DNA of 64,000 nucleotides from Microbacterium sp. 8M (GCF_902506375.1 NZ_LR733284.1:853042-917041), one strand, 5' to 3'. Shown: positions 17,145 through 25,407, counted from the first letter of the stretch. Notes: a model not told the origin generated them from the sequence alone. Numbers and translations: made by a program.

Positions 17145-18535
17145 GAGTCGAACCCCATGCCGACCGCGTCGAGCGCCTTCAGGAACAGGTTGCGCCGGCC
17201 CTGGTTGTGATCGGCCTGGTTCATCGCGGCGCGCACCAGGTTCACCCCGATCGACGCGGCGGGCTCCGGCGGGAACGGGATGGGCTTCGTGCGCACCATC
17301 TCCAGGCGGGTGCGCTCGGTCTCCAGTCCCGCGAGCTCATCCAACATGACGTCCGCCGCGAACCGGGTGGCGCCGACGCCGAGACCGGTGAACCCCGTCG
17401 CGTACGCGACACGGCCGCCCCGAGCCGTGCCGAAGAAGGCGCAGAACCGGCTGCAGGAGTCGATCGCTCCGGCCCAGCGGTGCGTGAACCGCAGCCCCTC
17501 GAGCTGCGGGAACGTGGTGAAGAAGTGCGAGGCGAGCCGGCGGAACGTCTCCGGACGGTCCTCGTACTCCTCCCGCACCTTGCCGCCGAAATGGTAGACG
17601 GCGTCATAGCCGCCGAACAGGATCCGGTTGTCGGCGCTCAGCCGGTAGTAGTGGAACTGGTTCGCGCTGTCGGCCAGGCCCTGCCGGTTCTTCCAGCCGA
17701 TGTCGTCGTACTGCTCCGCGGTGAGCGGCTCGGTCATCAGCGCGTAGTCGTACACCGGCACGGTCATCAGCCGGTTGCGCTTGAGCAGCGACGGGAACAC
17801 GTTCGTGGCGAGCACGACCTGGTCGGCGACCACGGATCCGTGCTCCGCGATCACGGTCTGCACGCCCTTGCCGCGGAGCCCGGTGACGCGGGTGCGCTCG
17901 AAGATGCGCACTCCGAGCTCGGCGGCGACGCGGGCGAGCTCGAACGCGAGTTTCGCCGGGTGCACCATGGCGCACCCCTCGCGGTCCCAGGATCCGGCGA
18001 GGTAGGTCGGCGAGCGCACCTCGGCCTGCACCGCCGCCTCGTCGAGGAAGCCGTCGCCCGCCATCCACGCCACCTGGTGCGGTTCGACGGCGACCGACAG
18101 CTGCCCGGTGCGCTCCCAATCGACGTCCATGCCGTAGCGCGCGACGGTCTCCTCGATCCCGTCGAGGTTCTCCAGCCCCAGGCGCTCGAGCTCGCCCAGC
18201 TCCTCGGGCCAGCGGTTGCGGCCGTTCTCCTCGCCGTGGGTGAGACTCGCCTCGCAGAAGCCGCCGTTGCGCCCCGACGCCGCCCAGCCCACGCGATTCG
18301 CCTCGAGCAGCACGACCGAGCGCTGCGGGTCGCGCTCCTTGGCGCGGATCGCGGTCCACAGGCCCGCGTACCCCCCTCCGACGATCGCGAGGTCGGCGCG
18401 CACCTCGCCCGACAGTGCCGGGTACGCGGTGCGCTCCACGTCGTCGAGCCAGAACACCGCGTGCACGGAGTCCTCGAGAGCGCGCTCGATCACCGAGGCG
18501 CTCGGCAGCCGTCGTTCGAAGACGGTCGTTCCCAT
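17141..18535 (-). CDS. FAD-dependent amine oxidoreductase (gamma-glutamylputrescine oxidase-like)
   Basis: A 464-residue DAO-type flavoprotein. The FAD-binding dinucleotide motif is VGGGYAGLWTA (GGGYAG at residues 53-58), followed by NRVGWAASGRNGGFCEA, which matches the PuuB/ordL group that oxidises gamma-glutamylputrescine or related amines to aldehydes. Further family marks are GVGATRFAADVMLDELAG near the C-terminus. The ATG at 18535 is chosen because AAGGAAG lies just upstream, although the frame is open to 18586. It overlaps the cupin gene, is preceded by an Lrp-type regulator, and the aldehyde product would be handled by the dehydrogenase at 19205. Confidence 0.87.
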   Translation of the reverse strand: MGTTVFERRLPSASVIERALEDSVHAVFWLDDVERTAYPALSGEVRADLAIVGGGYAGLWTAIRAKERDPQRSVVLLEANRVGWAASGRNGGFCEASLTHGEENGRNRWPEELGELERLGLENLDGIEETVARYGMDVDWERTGQLSVAVEPHQVAWMAGDGFLDEAAVQAEVRSPTYLAGSWDREGCAMVHPAKLAFELARVAAELGVRIFERTRVTGLRGKGVQTVIAEHGSVVADQVVLATNVFPSLLKRNRLMTVPVYDYALMTEPLTAEQYDDIGWKNRQGLADSANQFHYYRLSADNRILFGGYDAVYHFGGKVREEYEDRPETFRRLASHFFTTFPQLEGLRFTHRWAGAIDSCSRFCAFFGTARGGRVAYATGFTGLGVGATRFAADVMLDELAGLETERTRLEMVRTKPIPFPPEPAASIGVNLVRAAMNQADHNQGRRNLFLKALDAVGMGFDS

Positions 18536-18636
18536 GGGTCTTCCTTGTCCAGAAGGGTGGATGGTCGGCGCGCCGAGGCGCGACACAGCGCCCCGCCGCG
18601 ATGCGGCCGGGTGCGAGGGAGCCGGGCTTCAGCGGG

Positions 18637-19104
18637 TCAGCGCGTGCCCCAGTTGTAGAGGTCCTTGTGGAGCCCCGCGTAGAGGAAGCACTCGGTGTGC
18701 GAGACGCCATCGATGGTGCGGATCCGGGTCGCGATGAGCTCGAGCAGATCCTCGTCGCTCTCGCAGATGGCCTCGGCGAGGATGTCGAAGGATCCCAGCG
18801 TCACGTTGACATATGCGATCTCCGGAATACTCGTGAGCGCCTCTGCGGCGACACGCGGATCGCCGTCCACGCGGATCCCGAGCATCGCCATGCGGGAGAA
18901 TCCGAGTTGGCGGGGATCGGTCACAGCGACGATCTGCACCACGCCGCTGTCGGTGAGGCGCTGCACACGCTGACGGACAGCGGCTTCGCTGAGACCGACA
19001 GCACGACCGATCTCGGCGTAGGGGCGGCGGCCGTCCTCCTGCAGCAGCTCGATGATCCGCTTCGACACGTCGTCCAGCACGGGCACCTTGGGCTTGTCGC
19101 TCAT
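18637..19104 (-). CDS. Lrp/AsnC-family regulator
   Basis: A 155-residue regulator. The N-terminal HTH (residues about 10-60, RIIELLQEDGRRPYAEIGRA then VGLSEAAVRQRVQRL) is followed by the RAM ligand-binding domain (VTLGSFDILAEAICESDEDL). The ATG at 19104 starts MSDKPKVPVLDD; further upstream codons in the frame fall in the divergent promoter. It sits between the amine oxidase operon and the divergent aldehyde dehydrogenase gene and probably controls both, responding to an amine or amino acid. The 100-bp gap contains an AT-richer inverted repeat. Confidence 0.92.
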   Translation of the reverse strand: MSDKPKVPVLDDVSKRIIELLQEDGRRPYAEIGRAVGLSEAAVRQRVQRLTDSGVVQIVAVTDPRQLGFSRMAMLGIRVDGDPRVAAEALTSIPEIAYVNVTLGSFDILAEAICESDEDLLELIATRIRTIDGVSHTECFLYAGLHKDLYNWGTR

Positions 19105-19204
19105 GTGACGATCTTGACATTCAGAAGCTATGGATGCAACTGATTTCGCAGAATCGGATCTCATTTTCTTCCGATTTCGTTGATGGTCGCCTATCCTGAT
19201 CAGC
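19105..19204. promoter_or_regulatory. Divergent promoter with inverted repeat and leaderless -10
   Basis: AATCGG (19152-19157) and CCGATT (19171-19176) form a 6-bp inverted repeat around an AT-rich centre, a candidate Lrp site. On the plus strand TATCCT (19192-19197) ends 7 nt before the ATG at 19205, giving a leaderless message for the dehydrogenase gene. Confidence 0.5.
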
Positions 19205-20653
19205 ATGCAGAGCACCCTGTCCGAAACAGCACTGTTGCAGAACTTCATCGGCGGACGATCCGTCGCCGCACACGGCGAGGGCCGGATGGACCTCATCGAC
19301 CCCGTCACCGAGCAGGTGTACGGGCAGGCGCCCATCTCGGACCAGAGCGACATCGACGCCGCCTACGCTGCAGCGGCCGCCGCGTTCCCCGTCTGGCGCG
19401 ACACCACCCCCGCGCAGCGTCAGCTCGCGCTCTTCCGGATCGCCGACGCCATGGCGGCCCGCGCCGAGGAGTTCGCCGACCTCGAGTCGCAGGACACCGG
19501 CAAGCCCCGGGCGAACCTCGTGGCCGACGAGATCGACCAGTCGGTCGACCAGCTGCGCTTCTTCGCCGGCGCCGCCCGCAGCCTCGAGGGCCGGGCCGCC
19601 GCCGAGTACATGGCCGGCCACACGTCGTACGTGCGCCGCGAGCCGATCGGCGTGATCGGCCAGGTCACCCCGTGGAACTACCCGCTGAACATGGCGGTCT
19701 GGAAGATCGCGCCGGCCCTCGCCGCGGGCAACACGGTCGTGCTGAAGCCCGCGGAATCGACGCCGCTCACCACGCTGCTTCTCGCCGAGATCGTCGCCGA
19801 GCACACGCCCGCCGGCACGCTCAACGTCGTGCTCGGCGACCGCAGCACGGGGGCCGCCCTGGTCGCGCACAAGACGCCGCAGATGGTCGCGATCACCGGA
19901 TCCGTGCGCGCGGGCATGGCGGTCGCGGAGTCGGCGGCTGCCGACGTGAAGCGCGTGCACCTGGAGCTCGGCGGCAAGGCCCCGGCGATCGTGTTCCCCG
20001 ACGCCTCGATCGCGAAGGCCGCCGAAGGCATCGTGACGGGCGCGTTCTTCAACGCCGGCCAGGACTGCACCGCGGCCACCCGCGTCATCGTGCACGCGTC
20101 GGTGCACGATGAGCTCGTGAAGGCGCTCGTGGAGCGGGTGCGCACGCACGCCCGCACCGGGGCCCCGCACGAGGAGGGCGTGTTCTTCGGCCCGCTGTCC
20201 AGCGCCGCGCAGCTGGCGCAGGTGCAGGGCTTCATCGACCGCCTGCCCGCGCACGCCGTGATCCAGACGGGCGGGAAGCGCCAGGGCGACGTGGGGTACT
20301 TCTTCGAGCCCACGATCGTCTCCGGCATGCGCCAGGACGACGAGGCCGTGCAGAACGAGATCTTCGGCCCCGTGCTGACCGTGCAGTCGTTCCAGGACGA
20401 CGACGAGGCGCTCGCGTATGCGAACGATGTGCCCTACGCGCTGGCCGCATCCGTGTGGACGACCGACCACGCCCGGTCGCTGCGGTTCTCCCGCGATCTG
20501 GACTTCGGGTGCGTGTGGATCAACACGCACATCCCGTTCGTCTCGGACATGCCGCACGGCGGCTTCAAGCACTCCGGCTACGGCAAGGACCTCTCGCAGT
20601 ACGGCTTCGACGACTACACGCGCATCAAGCACGTGATGAGCGCGCTGGACTGA
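19205..20653 (+). CDS. Aldehyde dehydrogenase, gamma-aminobutyraldehyde dehydrogenase-type
   Basis: A 482-residue NAD(P)+-dependent ALDH. The general base is E254 in LELGGKAP and the catalytic nucleophile C288 in NAGQDCTAA; TPWNYPLNMAVWK and the C-terminal SGYGKDLSQYGFDDYTRIKH are characteristic of 4-aminobutyraldehyde (PatD/PuuC-like) dehydrogenases. In putrescine breakdown it would convert the aldehyde made by the FAD oxidase or an aminotransferase into GABA or its conjugate. It is transcribed divergently from the Lrp regulator and oxidase operon. Two repeats follow its stop codon instead of a simple terminator. Confidence 0.9.
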   Translation: MQSTLSETALLQNFIGGRSVAAHGEGRMDLIDPVTEQVYGQAPISDQSDIDAAYAAAAAAFPVWRDTTPAQRQLALFRIADAMAARAEEFADLESQDTGKPRANLVADEIDQSVDQLRFFAGAARSLEGRAAAEYMAGHTSYVRREPIGVIGQVTPWNYPLNMAVWKIAPALAAGNTVVLKPAESTPLTTLLLAEIVAEHTPAGTLNVVLGDRSTGAALVAHKTPQMVAITGSVRAGMAVAESAAADVKRVHLELGGKAPAIVFPDASIAKAAEGIVTGAFFNAGQDCTAATRVIVHASVHDELVKALVERVRTHARTGAPHEEGVFFGPLSSAAQLAQVQGFIDRLPAHAVIQTGGKRQGDVGYFFEPTIVSGMRQDDEAVQNEIFGPVLTVQSFQDDDEALAYANDVPYALAASVWTTDHARSLRFSRDLDFGCVWINTHIPFVSDMPHGGFKHSGYGKDLSQYGFDDYTRIKHVMSALD

Positions 20654-20673
20654 TCCATCGCGGGGGATGAACC

Positions 20674-20707
20674 GGTCCCTGAGCGAGCCGAAGGCGAGAC
20701 GAAGGGC
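20674..20707. repeat. Dispersed repeat family A copy
   Basis: GGTCCCTGAGCGAGCCGAAG continuing GCGAGACGAAGGGC, a slightly diverged copy just downstream of the aldehyde dehydrogenase gene. Confidence 0.75.
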
Positions 20708-20715
20708 GCCGACGT

Positions 20716-20762
20716 GTCCCGATTCGCCGACGGTGTCCCCCGATTCCTCGGCGATTCGGGAC
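20716..20762. repeat. Long hairpin: 15-nt arms, 17-nt loop
   Basis: GTCCCGATTCGCCGA (20716-20730) pairs with TCGGCGATTCGGGAC (20748-20762) with one T-T mismatch; the loop is 17 nt. It separates the dehydrogenase gene from the promoter of the hydrolase gene. Confidence 0.75.
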
Positions 20763-20771
20763 GGGATCCGC

Positions 20772-20801
20772 TTAACGGGCCGCGTCGGAGCGTGCTACTG
20801 T
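20772..20801 (+). promoter_or_regulatory. Promoter upstream of the small ORF and hydrolase gene
   Basis: TTAACG (20772-20777) and TACTGT (20796-20801) are spaced 18 nt, giving a start near 20808 and a leader of about 130 nt before the hydrolase gene, unlike the leaderless genes nearby. Confidence 0.5.
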
Positions 20802-20841
20802 CGCCTACGCCGTGCTGGCATGAGAACAGGAGGTGGTCCCG

Positions 20842-20892
20842 ATGAACGAATCGACGTGGGCGCTCCTGATCGGAGCCACGGTCGGGCGATAG
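20842..20892 (+). CDS. Short upstream ORF (16 codons), possible leader peptide
   Basis: MNESTWALLIGATVGR followed by TAG. The ATG has a strong ribosome site, AGGAGGTGG, in the preceding 15 nt, better than that of the hydrolase gene itself. The stop codon touches the base of a hairpin that ends right before the hydrolase ATG at 20938. No family match is recognised. It may be a translated control element for the downstream gene. Confidence 0.5.
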   Translation: MNESTWALLIGATVGR

Positions 20893-20937
20893 GTCGTCCG
20901 GGAGCGCCGCGCAAGCGCACTCCCGAAAGGCACGACC
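20892..20937 (+). promoter_or_regulatory. Leader hairpin between short ORF and hydrolase start
   Basis: An outer stem GGTCGT (20892-20897) / ACGACC (20932-20937) and an inner stem GGGAG (20900-20904) / CTCCC (20920-20924) enclose the AAAGG ribosome site of the hydrolase gene in the 3' bulge. The structure would hide the start of the hydrolase gene unless a ribosome on the short ORF opens it. Confidence 0.45.
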
Positions 20938-21726
20938 ATGAACATCACCCCTGAACTCAGCTTCACTTCGGCACGACCGCGCGGCGACGGCATCGTCGAA
21001 CGCGACTTCGTCCTGGGCGTCCCGGGCGGCGACGGCGGCATCCCCGGCACGCTGTGGATGCCCGGATCCGCCTCCGCCGCGGCGCCCGTGCCGCTCATCC
21101 TGCTCGGGCACCCGTCCGGGCCGGGCCTCGGCCGCATGCGTCCCCGCCTGGAGGCCCGCGCGCGGGCCGCGGTCGAGCTCGGCTGCGCCGCGGTCGCCCT
21201 CGAACTGCCGGGCAACGGCGACCGGACGCCGCTGCCCGAGCTGGAGAGCGCCCGCGCCGCGCTGTGGCAGGCGCTCGACGCCGGCGAACGGCCGGGCGAG
21301 GACGTCATCGACCGGCTGGTCCTGCCCCTCGTCGACCGTGCGGTGCCCGAGTGGCAGGCCGCGCTCGACGCGCTGCTCGCGCTCCCGGAGATCGGCGGCC
21401 CCGTTGCCTACTCGGGCGGCGTGCTGGCGATCGGGATCCGACTCGCCGCGATCGAGCCGCGCATCATCGCCGCCGGGCTGTTCGCCGGCAGCTATGTGCC
21501 GCTGCGGATGTTCGAGGAGGCCCGACGCGTCACGATCCCCGTGCACGTGCTGCTGCAGTGGGACGACGAGGGCAACGACCGGCAGCGCGCGCTCGATGTG
21601 TTCGACGCGTTCGGATCCGCGGAGAAGACACTGCAGGCCAACCTCGGCGGCCATACGGGCGTGCCGCCGCACGCCGCGGAGGATGCCGGGCGGTTCTTCG
21701 CGCGGCACCTGACGCCGACGCGCTGA
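20938..21726 (+). CDS. Alpha/beta hydrolase
   Basis: A 262-residue alpha/beta hydrolase-fold protein of unknown substrate, related to small dienelactone-hydrolase-like enzymes. The oxyanion-side strand is PLILLGHPSG, the nucleophile elbow is VAYSGGVLAIG (small-x-Ser-x-Gly with Ala instead of the usual first Gly), the acid is probably Asp in LLQWDDEGND, and the His is in LGGHTGVPPHA. No signal peptide is present, so it is cytoplasmic. The short ORF and hairpin upstream suggest translational control. The next element downstream is an inverted pair of family A repeats that probably ends transcription. Confidence 0.85.
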   Translation: MNITPELSFTSARPRGDGIVERDFVLGVPGGDGGIPGTLWMPGSASAAAPVPLILLGHPSGPGLGRMRPRLEARARAAVELGCAAVALELPGNGDRTPLPELESARAALWQALDAGERPGEDVIDRLVLPLVDRAVPEWQAALDALLALPEIGGPVAYSGGVLAIGIRLAAIEPRIIAAGLFAGSYVPLRMFEEARRVTIPVHVLLQWDDEGNDRQRALDVFDAFGSAEKTLQANLGGHTGVPPHAAEDAGRFFARHLTPTR

Positions 21727-21729
21727 CCC

Positions 21730-21809
21730 GCCCTTCGTCTCGCTGCGCTCGCTCAGGGACCGGTGCACATCGGTCCCTGAGCGAGGAGCGCAGCGACGAG
21801 ACGAAGGGC
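21730..21809. repeat. Head-to-head family A repeats forming a long hairpin
   Basis: A reverse-oriented copy (21730-21761) and a forward copy (21772-21809, with two small insertions) are separated by about 10 nt. Together they fold into a long stem between two convergent genes, and should act as a bidirectional terminator. A short CGACC/GACGA-rich tandem tract follows at about 21820-21866. Confidence 0.8.
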
Positions 21810-21872
21810 GCCGCACCACCCGGCGACCGACGACCGGCCGACGACCGACGACCGGCGACCGGCGACGCCCGC

Positions 21873-22574
21873 TCAGTCGGCGAGCACGTCGAGCAGCGCC
21901 TGCGCCACAGCGTGGCTGGACTGCGGGTTCTGACCGGTGATGAGGTTGCCGTCGCGCACGACGTGCGAGGTCCAGGGCTCCCCGCCCTGCACCACTGCAC
22001 CGCGCTCGCTCAGCGTGGACGCGACGAACCACGGGCTGTTCTCGCCGAGCCCGCCGGTGCGCTCCTCCTCGTCCGTGAACACGGTGAGCGTGCGCCCGGC
22101 GAAGGCGAACGAGCCGTCGGCAGCGGTGGCGCTGAGCAGCCCGGCCGGACCGTGGCAGAACGGTGCGATCGGCAGTCCCGCGTCGTCGGCCGCGACGAGG
22201 ATCCGGCCGAGCTGCTCGTCGACGGCGAGATCGACCATCGGCCCGTGGCCGCCGGGGAGCACCACGGCCGCGTAATCGGCGGCCGAGACCTGGTCCAGAG
22301 CGATCGGGTGGTCGAGGTCGGAGCGGATCGCGTCGAGGTACGCGCGGAACTCCGCCGCACGGTCGGCGTCGCCCACGACCTCGGCGTTCAGCGATCCCGG
22401 GTCGACGGGAGGGACGCGGCCGCCGGGCGTCGCGATGACGACGTCGTGGCCGGCGCGGGTGAGCTCGCGGTGTGCGACGACGAGCTCCTCCGCCCAGAAC
22501 CCGGTGGGATGGGCGGAGCCGTCGGCGAGCGTGAGGGAGTCGGCCGCGGTGACGACCATGAGGATCTTCGACAT
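21873..22574 (-). CDS. Type 1 glutamine amidotransferase-like protein (DJ-1/PfpI, Hsp31-like)
   Basis: A 233-residue DJ-1/PfpI superfamily protein. The nucleophile is C140 in APFCHGPAGL, the conserved acid is the Glu in GFWAEELV, and AVVLPGGHGPMVDL is the family strand. This length and GENSPWFVASTLSERGA match the Hsp31/glyoxalase III-like group that detoxifies methylglyoxal or acts as a chaperone. The ATG at 22574 has GAAAGGA upstream. It is followed (upstream on its strand) by a LysR regulator that may control it, though they point the same way. Confidence 0.9.
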   Translation of the reverse strand: MSKILMVVTAADSLTLADGSAHPTGFWAEELVVAHRELTRAGHDVVIATPGGRVPPVDPGSLNAEVVGDADRAAEFRAYLDAIRSDLDHPIALDQVSAADYAAVVLPGGHGPMVDLAVDEQLGRILVAADDAGLPIAPFCHGPAGLLSATAADGSFAFAGRTLTVFTDEEERTGGLGENSPWFVASTLSERGAVVQGGEPWTSHVVRDGNLITGQNPQSSHAVAQALLDVLAD

Positions 22575-22665
22575 GTGGGTCCTTTCGACCCGTACATGCT
22601 CCTCCCCCGGCGGATCCCGGCGACGTCGAGGAATCGAACGCAGCCATCGGATTCCCGAGGTGTGG

Positions 22666-23532
22666 TCAGGAGATGATCCGCCGCAGCGCCTCCGCGGTGG
22701 CGGCGATCGCCGGGAACCGCTCCGCGTCGCCGCTGCGCGTGGCGAGGTAGAGCGTGTTCAGCGGCGGGATCTCCGGCTCCTCGAGCGCGATCAGCGCACC
22801 GCTGCGCAGGTCGTCGGCCACCAGGTACTCGGGGAGCACCGACATGCCGATCCCCGCGCGCACCGCGTCGCGGATCCCGCGCAAGTCGGGGATCACGGCC
22901 GCGATGCGCAGGGCGGAAGGCGCACGGCCGAACACGCTGCGCCAGTAGCGGCGCACGATCGGGAGGTTCTCCGCATAGGCCACGACCGGCACGTCTTCCG
23001 GATCCGCGGCGGCCCACGCCGGTGCGGCGACGAGCACGAACTCCTCGTCGTAGAAGGGGATGGCCGTAATCCCGTCCCGCTGCGGGGACACGGCGCTGAC
23101 GACCAGATCGAGCGTCCCGGCCGCGAGCGCGTCGAGGAGTTCCTGCGCCAGGCCGAACGCCAAGCGGATCGGCGCGCTCGCGGCATCGATCAGCTCACCG
23201 AGCCGCGGGATGACCTTGACCGACAGGATCTCCGCCGCTCCGCCGACGTGGACGGCCGGCGCGGCGCTCTCCGCGAGCCCCGGAAGCAGGGCGTCCTCGA
23301 TCGCGTCGACGTGCGCGGCCACCCGTCGCGCCAGCTCGACGCCCTTCGGCGTGGTCGTCACCCCTGTACGGCCGCGGTCGAACACCGGGAAGCCGACGGC
23401 CGCCTCCACCGCCTGCACGTGCGCGGACACCGTCGCCTGCGACAGGCCGAGCAGCTGGGCGGCCCGGGTGACGGATCCGGTGCGGTGCACGGTGACGAAG
23501 GTGCGCAGGTGGTCGAGGCTGGGGGCGCTCAC
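22666..23532 (-). CDS. LysR-family transcriptional regulator
   Basis: A 288-residue LysR regulator. The N-terminal HTH (residues about 4-62, LDHLRTFVTVHRTGSVTRAA then QLLGLSQATVSAHVQAVE) precedes a periplasmic-binding-protein-like effector domain. The GTG at 23532 is chosen because the LysR domain starts immediately after it and a TACAGT -10 lies 7 nt upstream, giving a leaderless message; the longer open frame upstream has no homology. Its likely targets are the DJ-1-like gene downstream and itself. The effector is unknown. Confidence 0.9.
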   Translation of the reverse strand: MSAPSLDHLRTFVTVHRTGSVTRAAQLLGLSQATVSAHVQAVEAAVGFPVFDRGRTGVTTTPKGVELARRVAAHVDAIEDALLPGLAESAAPAVHVGGAAEILSVKVIPRLGELIDAASAPIRLAFGLAQELLDALAAGTLDLVVSAVSPQRDGITAIPFYDEEFVLVAAPAWAAADPEDVPVVAYAENLPIVRRYWRSVFGRAPSALRIAAVIPDLRGIRDAVRAGIGMSVLPEYLVADDLRSGALIALEEPEIPPLNTLYLATRSGDAERFPAIAATAEALRRIIS

Positions 23533-23539
23533 GTCCGCC

Positions 23540-23545
23540 ACTGTA
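23540..23545 (-). promoter_or_regulatory. -10 box TACAGT (minus strand), leaderless LysR mRNA
   Basis: On the minus strand TACAGT ends 7 nt before the GTG at 23532; this decides the start of the LysR gene. Confidence 0.5.
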
Positions 23546-23637
23546 CGCGGCGCGGGCGGTGGGGAGCGCCCGGTGCAGCGTCCGCATGCCCCCCGTGCGG
23601 CCGTCACCGGCCGTCGCCGCCGAACTGCCGAGACGAC

Positions 23638-23671
23638 AAGACGGCCCCGGGATCGCTCCCGGGGCCGTCTT
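23638..23671. terminator. Hairpin terminator of the osmoprotectant transporter operon
   Basis: AAGACGGCCCCGGGA (23638-23652), a TCGC loop, and the exact complement at 23657-23671 form a perfect 15-bp stem 19 nt downstream of the last gene of the operon. Confidence 0.88.
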
Positions 23672-23690
23672 GATCGGCGTTCGCGTCGGC

Positions 23691-24608
23691 TCAGCTCAGG
23701 CCCTGCTCCTTGAGCCACGCCTTGGCGATGTCGGCCGGCTGCTTCTTGTCGGCCGTGCTCTGCACGTTGAGCTTGACGAGCTCCTCCGTGGTGAGCTTGG
23801 CGCTCACGGCGTTGATCGCCTTGGAGACCTTGTCGGCCGCCTTCTCGCTCACGATCGGAACGATGTTGGACGGCAGGATGAGGTTCTTCGGATCCTTCAG
23901 CGCGACGAGGTCACCGGTGGCGAAGGCCGGGTCGGCGGAGTAGATGTCCGCGACCTGCACCGTGCCGGCCTTGAGCGCCTCGAGCGTGGTCTGCCCGGTG
24001 GCCGAGAACGTCAGGTCGACGCCGTACAGGCTCTTGGCGGCCGCCGGACCGTACGGGCGCTTCTCGAACTCGGGCGCCGCGCCGATCGTGACGGGGGCGG
24101 GCACCTTCGACAGGTCGGCGATCGATTCGAGGCTGTACTTGTCGGCGGTCGCCTTGGTCACCGTGTAGGTGTCCTGATCGGCCGCCTTCGCGTAGTCGAG
24201 GGCGGCGAGACCCGAGGGCAGCGCCTTCTTCAGCGCGTCGTAGACGTCGTCCGGGTTGTTCGTGTCGGCCTTGCCGCCCAGGTACTCCAGCAGGTTGCCG
24301 GTGTACTCGGGGAACAGGGTGATGGCGCCCGACTTCACGTCCGGCATGTACGCGTCACGCTGACCGATGTTGAACTTCCGGTCGACCTTCAGGCCGTCCT
24401 TCTCGAGGGCCTGCGCGTAGATCTCCGCGACGATCTCGTTCGAGTAGTACGCCTGGGATCCGATCACGATCGTGTCGGACGAGCCGGATCCGCCGGTCTC
24501 GGTGGGCTTGTCGAGCGGGTTGCTGGAGCCGCACGCGCTGAGCGCGAGGGCGACCGCGACCGTGGCGGCGGCCGCGGCGGCGATGCGGGTGATGCGAGCG
24601 GTGAACAT
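23691..24608 (-). CDS. Glycine betaine/choline-type ABC transporter substrate-binding lipoprotein
   Basis: A 305-residue OpuAC-family binding protein. The signal peptide ends in a lipobox LSAC (VAVALALSACGSS), so it is anchored outside the membrane. The family core includes TIVIGSQAYYSNEIVAEIYAQ (split as TIVIGSQAYYSNEI, VAEIYAQAL), LFPEYTGNLLEYLGG and the C-terminal ISAKL-type segment. It delivers a quaternary-amine osmoprotectant to the two permeases encoded upstream. AGAGAGG precedes the ATG. It is the last gene of the operon before a strong terminator. Confidence 0.92.
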   Translation of the reverse strand: MFTARITRIAAAAAATVAVALALSACGSSNPLDKPTETGGSGSSDTIVIGSQAYYSNEIVAEIYAQALEKDGLKVDRKFNIGQRDAYMPDVKSGAITLFPEYTGNLLEYLGGKADTNNPDDVYDALKKALPSGLAALDYAKAADQDTYTVTKATADKYSLESIADLSKVPAPVTIGAAPEFEKRPYGPAAAKSLYGVDLTFSATGQTTLEALKAGTVQVADIYSADPAFATGDLVALKDPKNLILPSNIVPIVSEKAADKVSKAINAVSAKLTTEELVKLNVQSTADKKQPADIAKAWLKEQGLS

Positions 24609-24639
24609 GGTGTGCCTCTCTTCGGTGGGTCGGTGCAGG

Positions 24640-25407
24640 TCAGATGCGGGCGGCGGCCTTCGCGCTCCTCGCCCGACTCCGGGGCGCGGGGTCCCCGCTC
24701 GGGGCGCCGCCGCGGGGTTCGTGGTCGGAGCGCCCGTCGGCCGCGCGGACGCCGGCCGGGACGGCGGCGCGCTGCGCGATCGCGAACAGCAGGTCGGCGA
24801 TCAGGGCCAGGGCGGCGACGAGGAGCGCGCCGGCGAGCACCTGGTCGAAGCGACCGAGGGGGATGCCCTGGATGATCGGGTAGCCCAGGCCGCCGAGGTT
24901 CACCCAGGCGGCGATCGTCACGGTCGCGATCACCTGCAGGGTCGCCGCGCGCAGCCCGCCGACGAGCAGGGGCAGGCCGAGCGGGAACTCGACCTTCCAG
25001 AACACCTGCCACGGCGTCATCCCCATCGCCTTCGCCGCGTCGATCACGCGCGGCTCGATCGCCTCGATCCCCGTGTACGCGCCGGCGAGGACCGAGGGGA
25101 TCGCGAGCAGCACCAGGGTGACCAGGGCGGCGGTCGGCACCTGCAGCACGCCGAACAGCAGCACGAGCAGGATCAGCAGGCCGAAGGACGGGATCGCGCG
25201 GGCGGCGCCCGAGATCGCCACGGCGACCTCCCGCCCACGACCGGTGTGCCCGATCAGCCATCCGGCGGGCACGGCGATCAGGCTCGCCACGAGCACGGAG
25301 ACGACGGTGTAGAGCAGGTGCTGGCCGAGCAGCACGGGCAGTGCGTAGGATCCGGTCCACTGCGCGGGGTCGAGCAGCCACCGGATGGCGTCGGCGAAGA
25401 GGTTCAT
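24640..25407 (-). CDS. Osmoprotectant ABC transporter permease (second)
   Basis: A 255-residue membrane permease (BPD_transp_1) of the ProW/OpuBB family. About five to six membrane segments are visible, with the EAA-type coupling loop VIDAAKAMGMTPWQVFWKVEFPLGLPL (AAKAMGMTPWQVFWKVEFPL). The start is the ATG at 25407, which overlaps the stop of the other permease as ATGA; the longer frame upstream is antisense. The C-terminal 40 residues are charged and not part of the fold. With the other permease it would form a heterodimeric channel. Confidence 0.92.
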   Translation of the reverse strand: MNLFADAIRWLLDPAQWTGSYALPVLLGQHLLYTVVSVLVASLIAVPAGWLIGHTGRGREVAVAISGAARAIPSFGLLILLVLLFGVLQVPTAALVTLVLLAIPSVLAGAYTGIEAIEPRVIDAAKAMGMTPWQVFWKVEFPLGLPLLVGGLRAATLQVIATVTIAAWVNLGGLGYPIIQGIPLGRFDQVLAGALLVAALALIADLLFAIAQRAAVPAGVRAADGRSDHEPRGGAPSGDPAPRSRARSAKAAARI

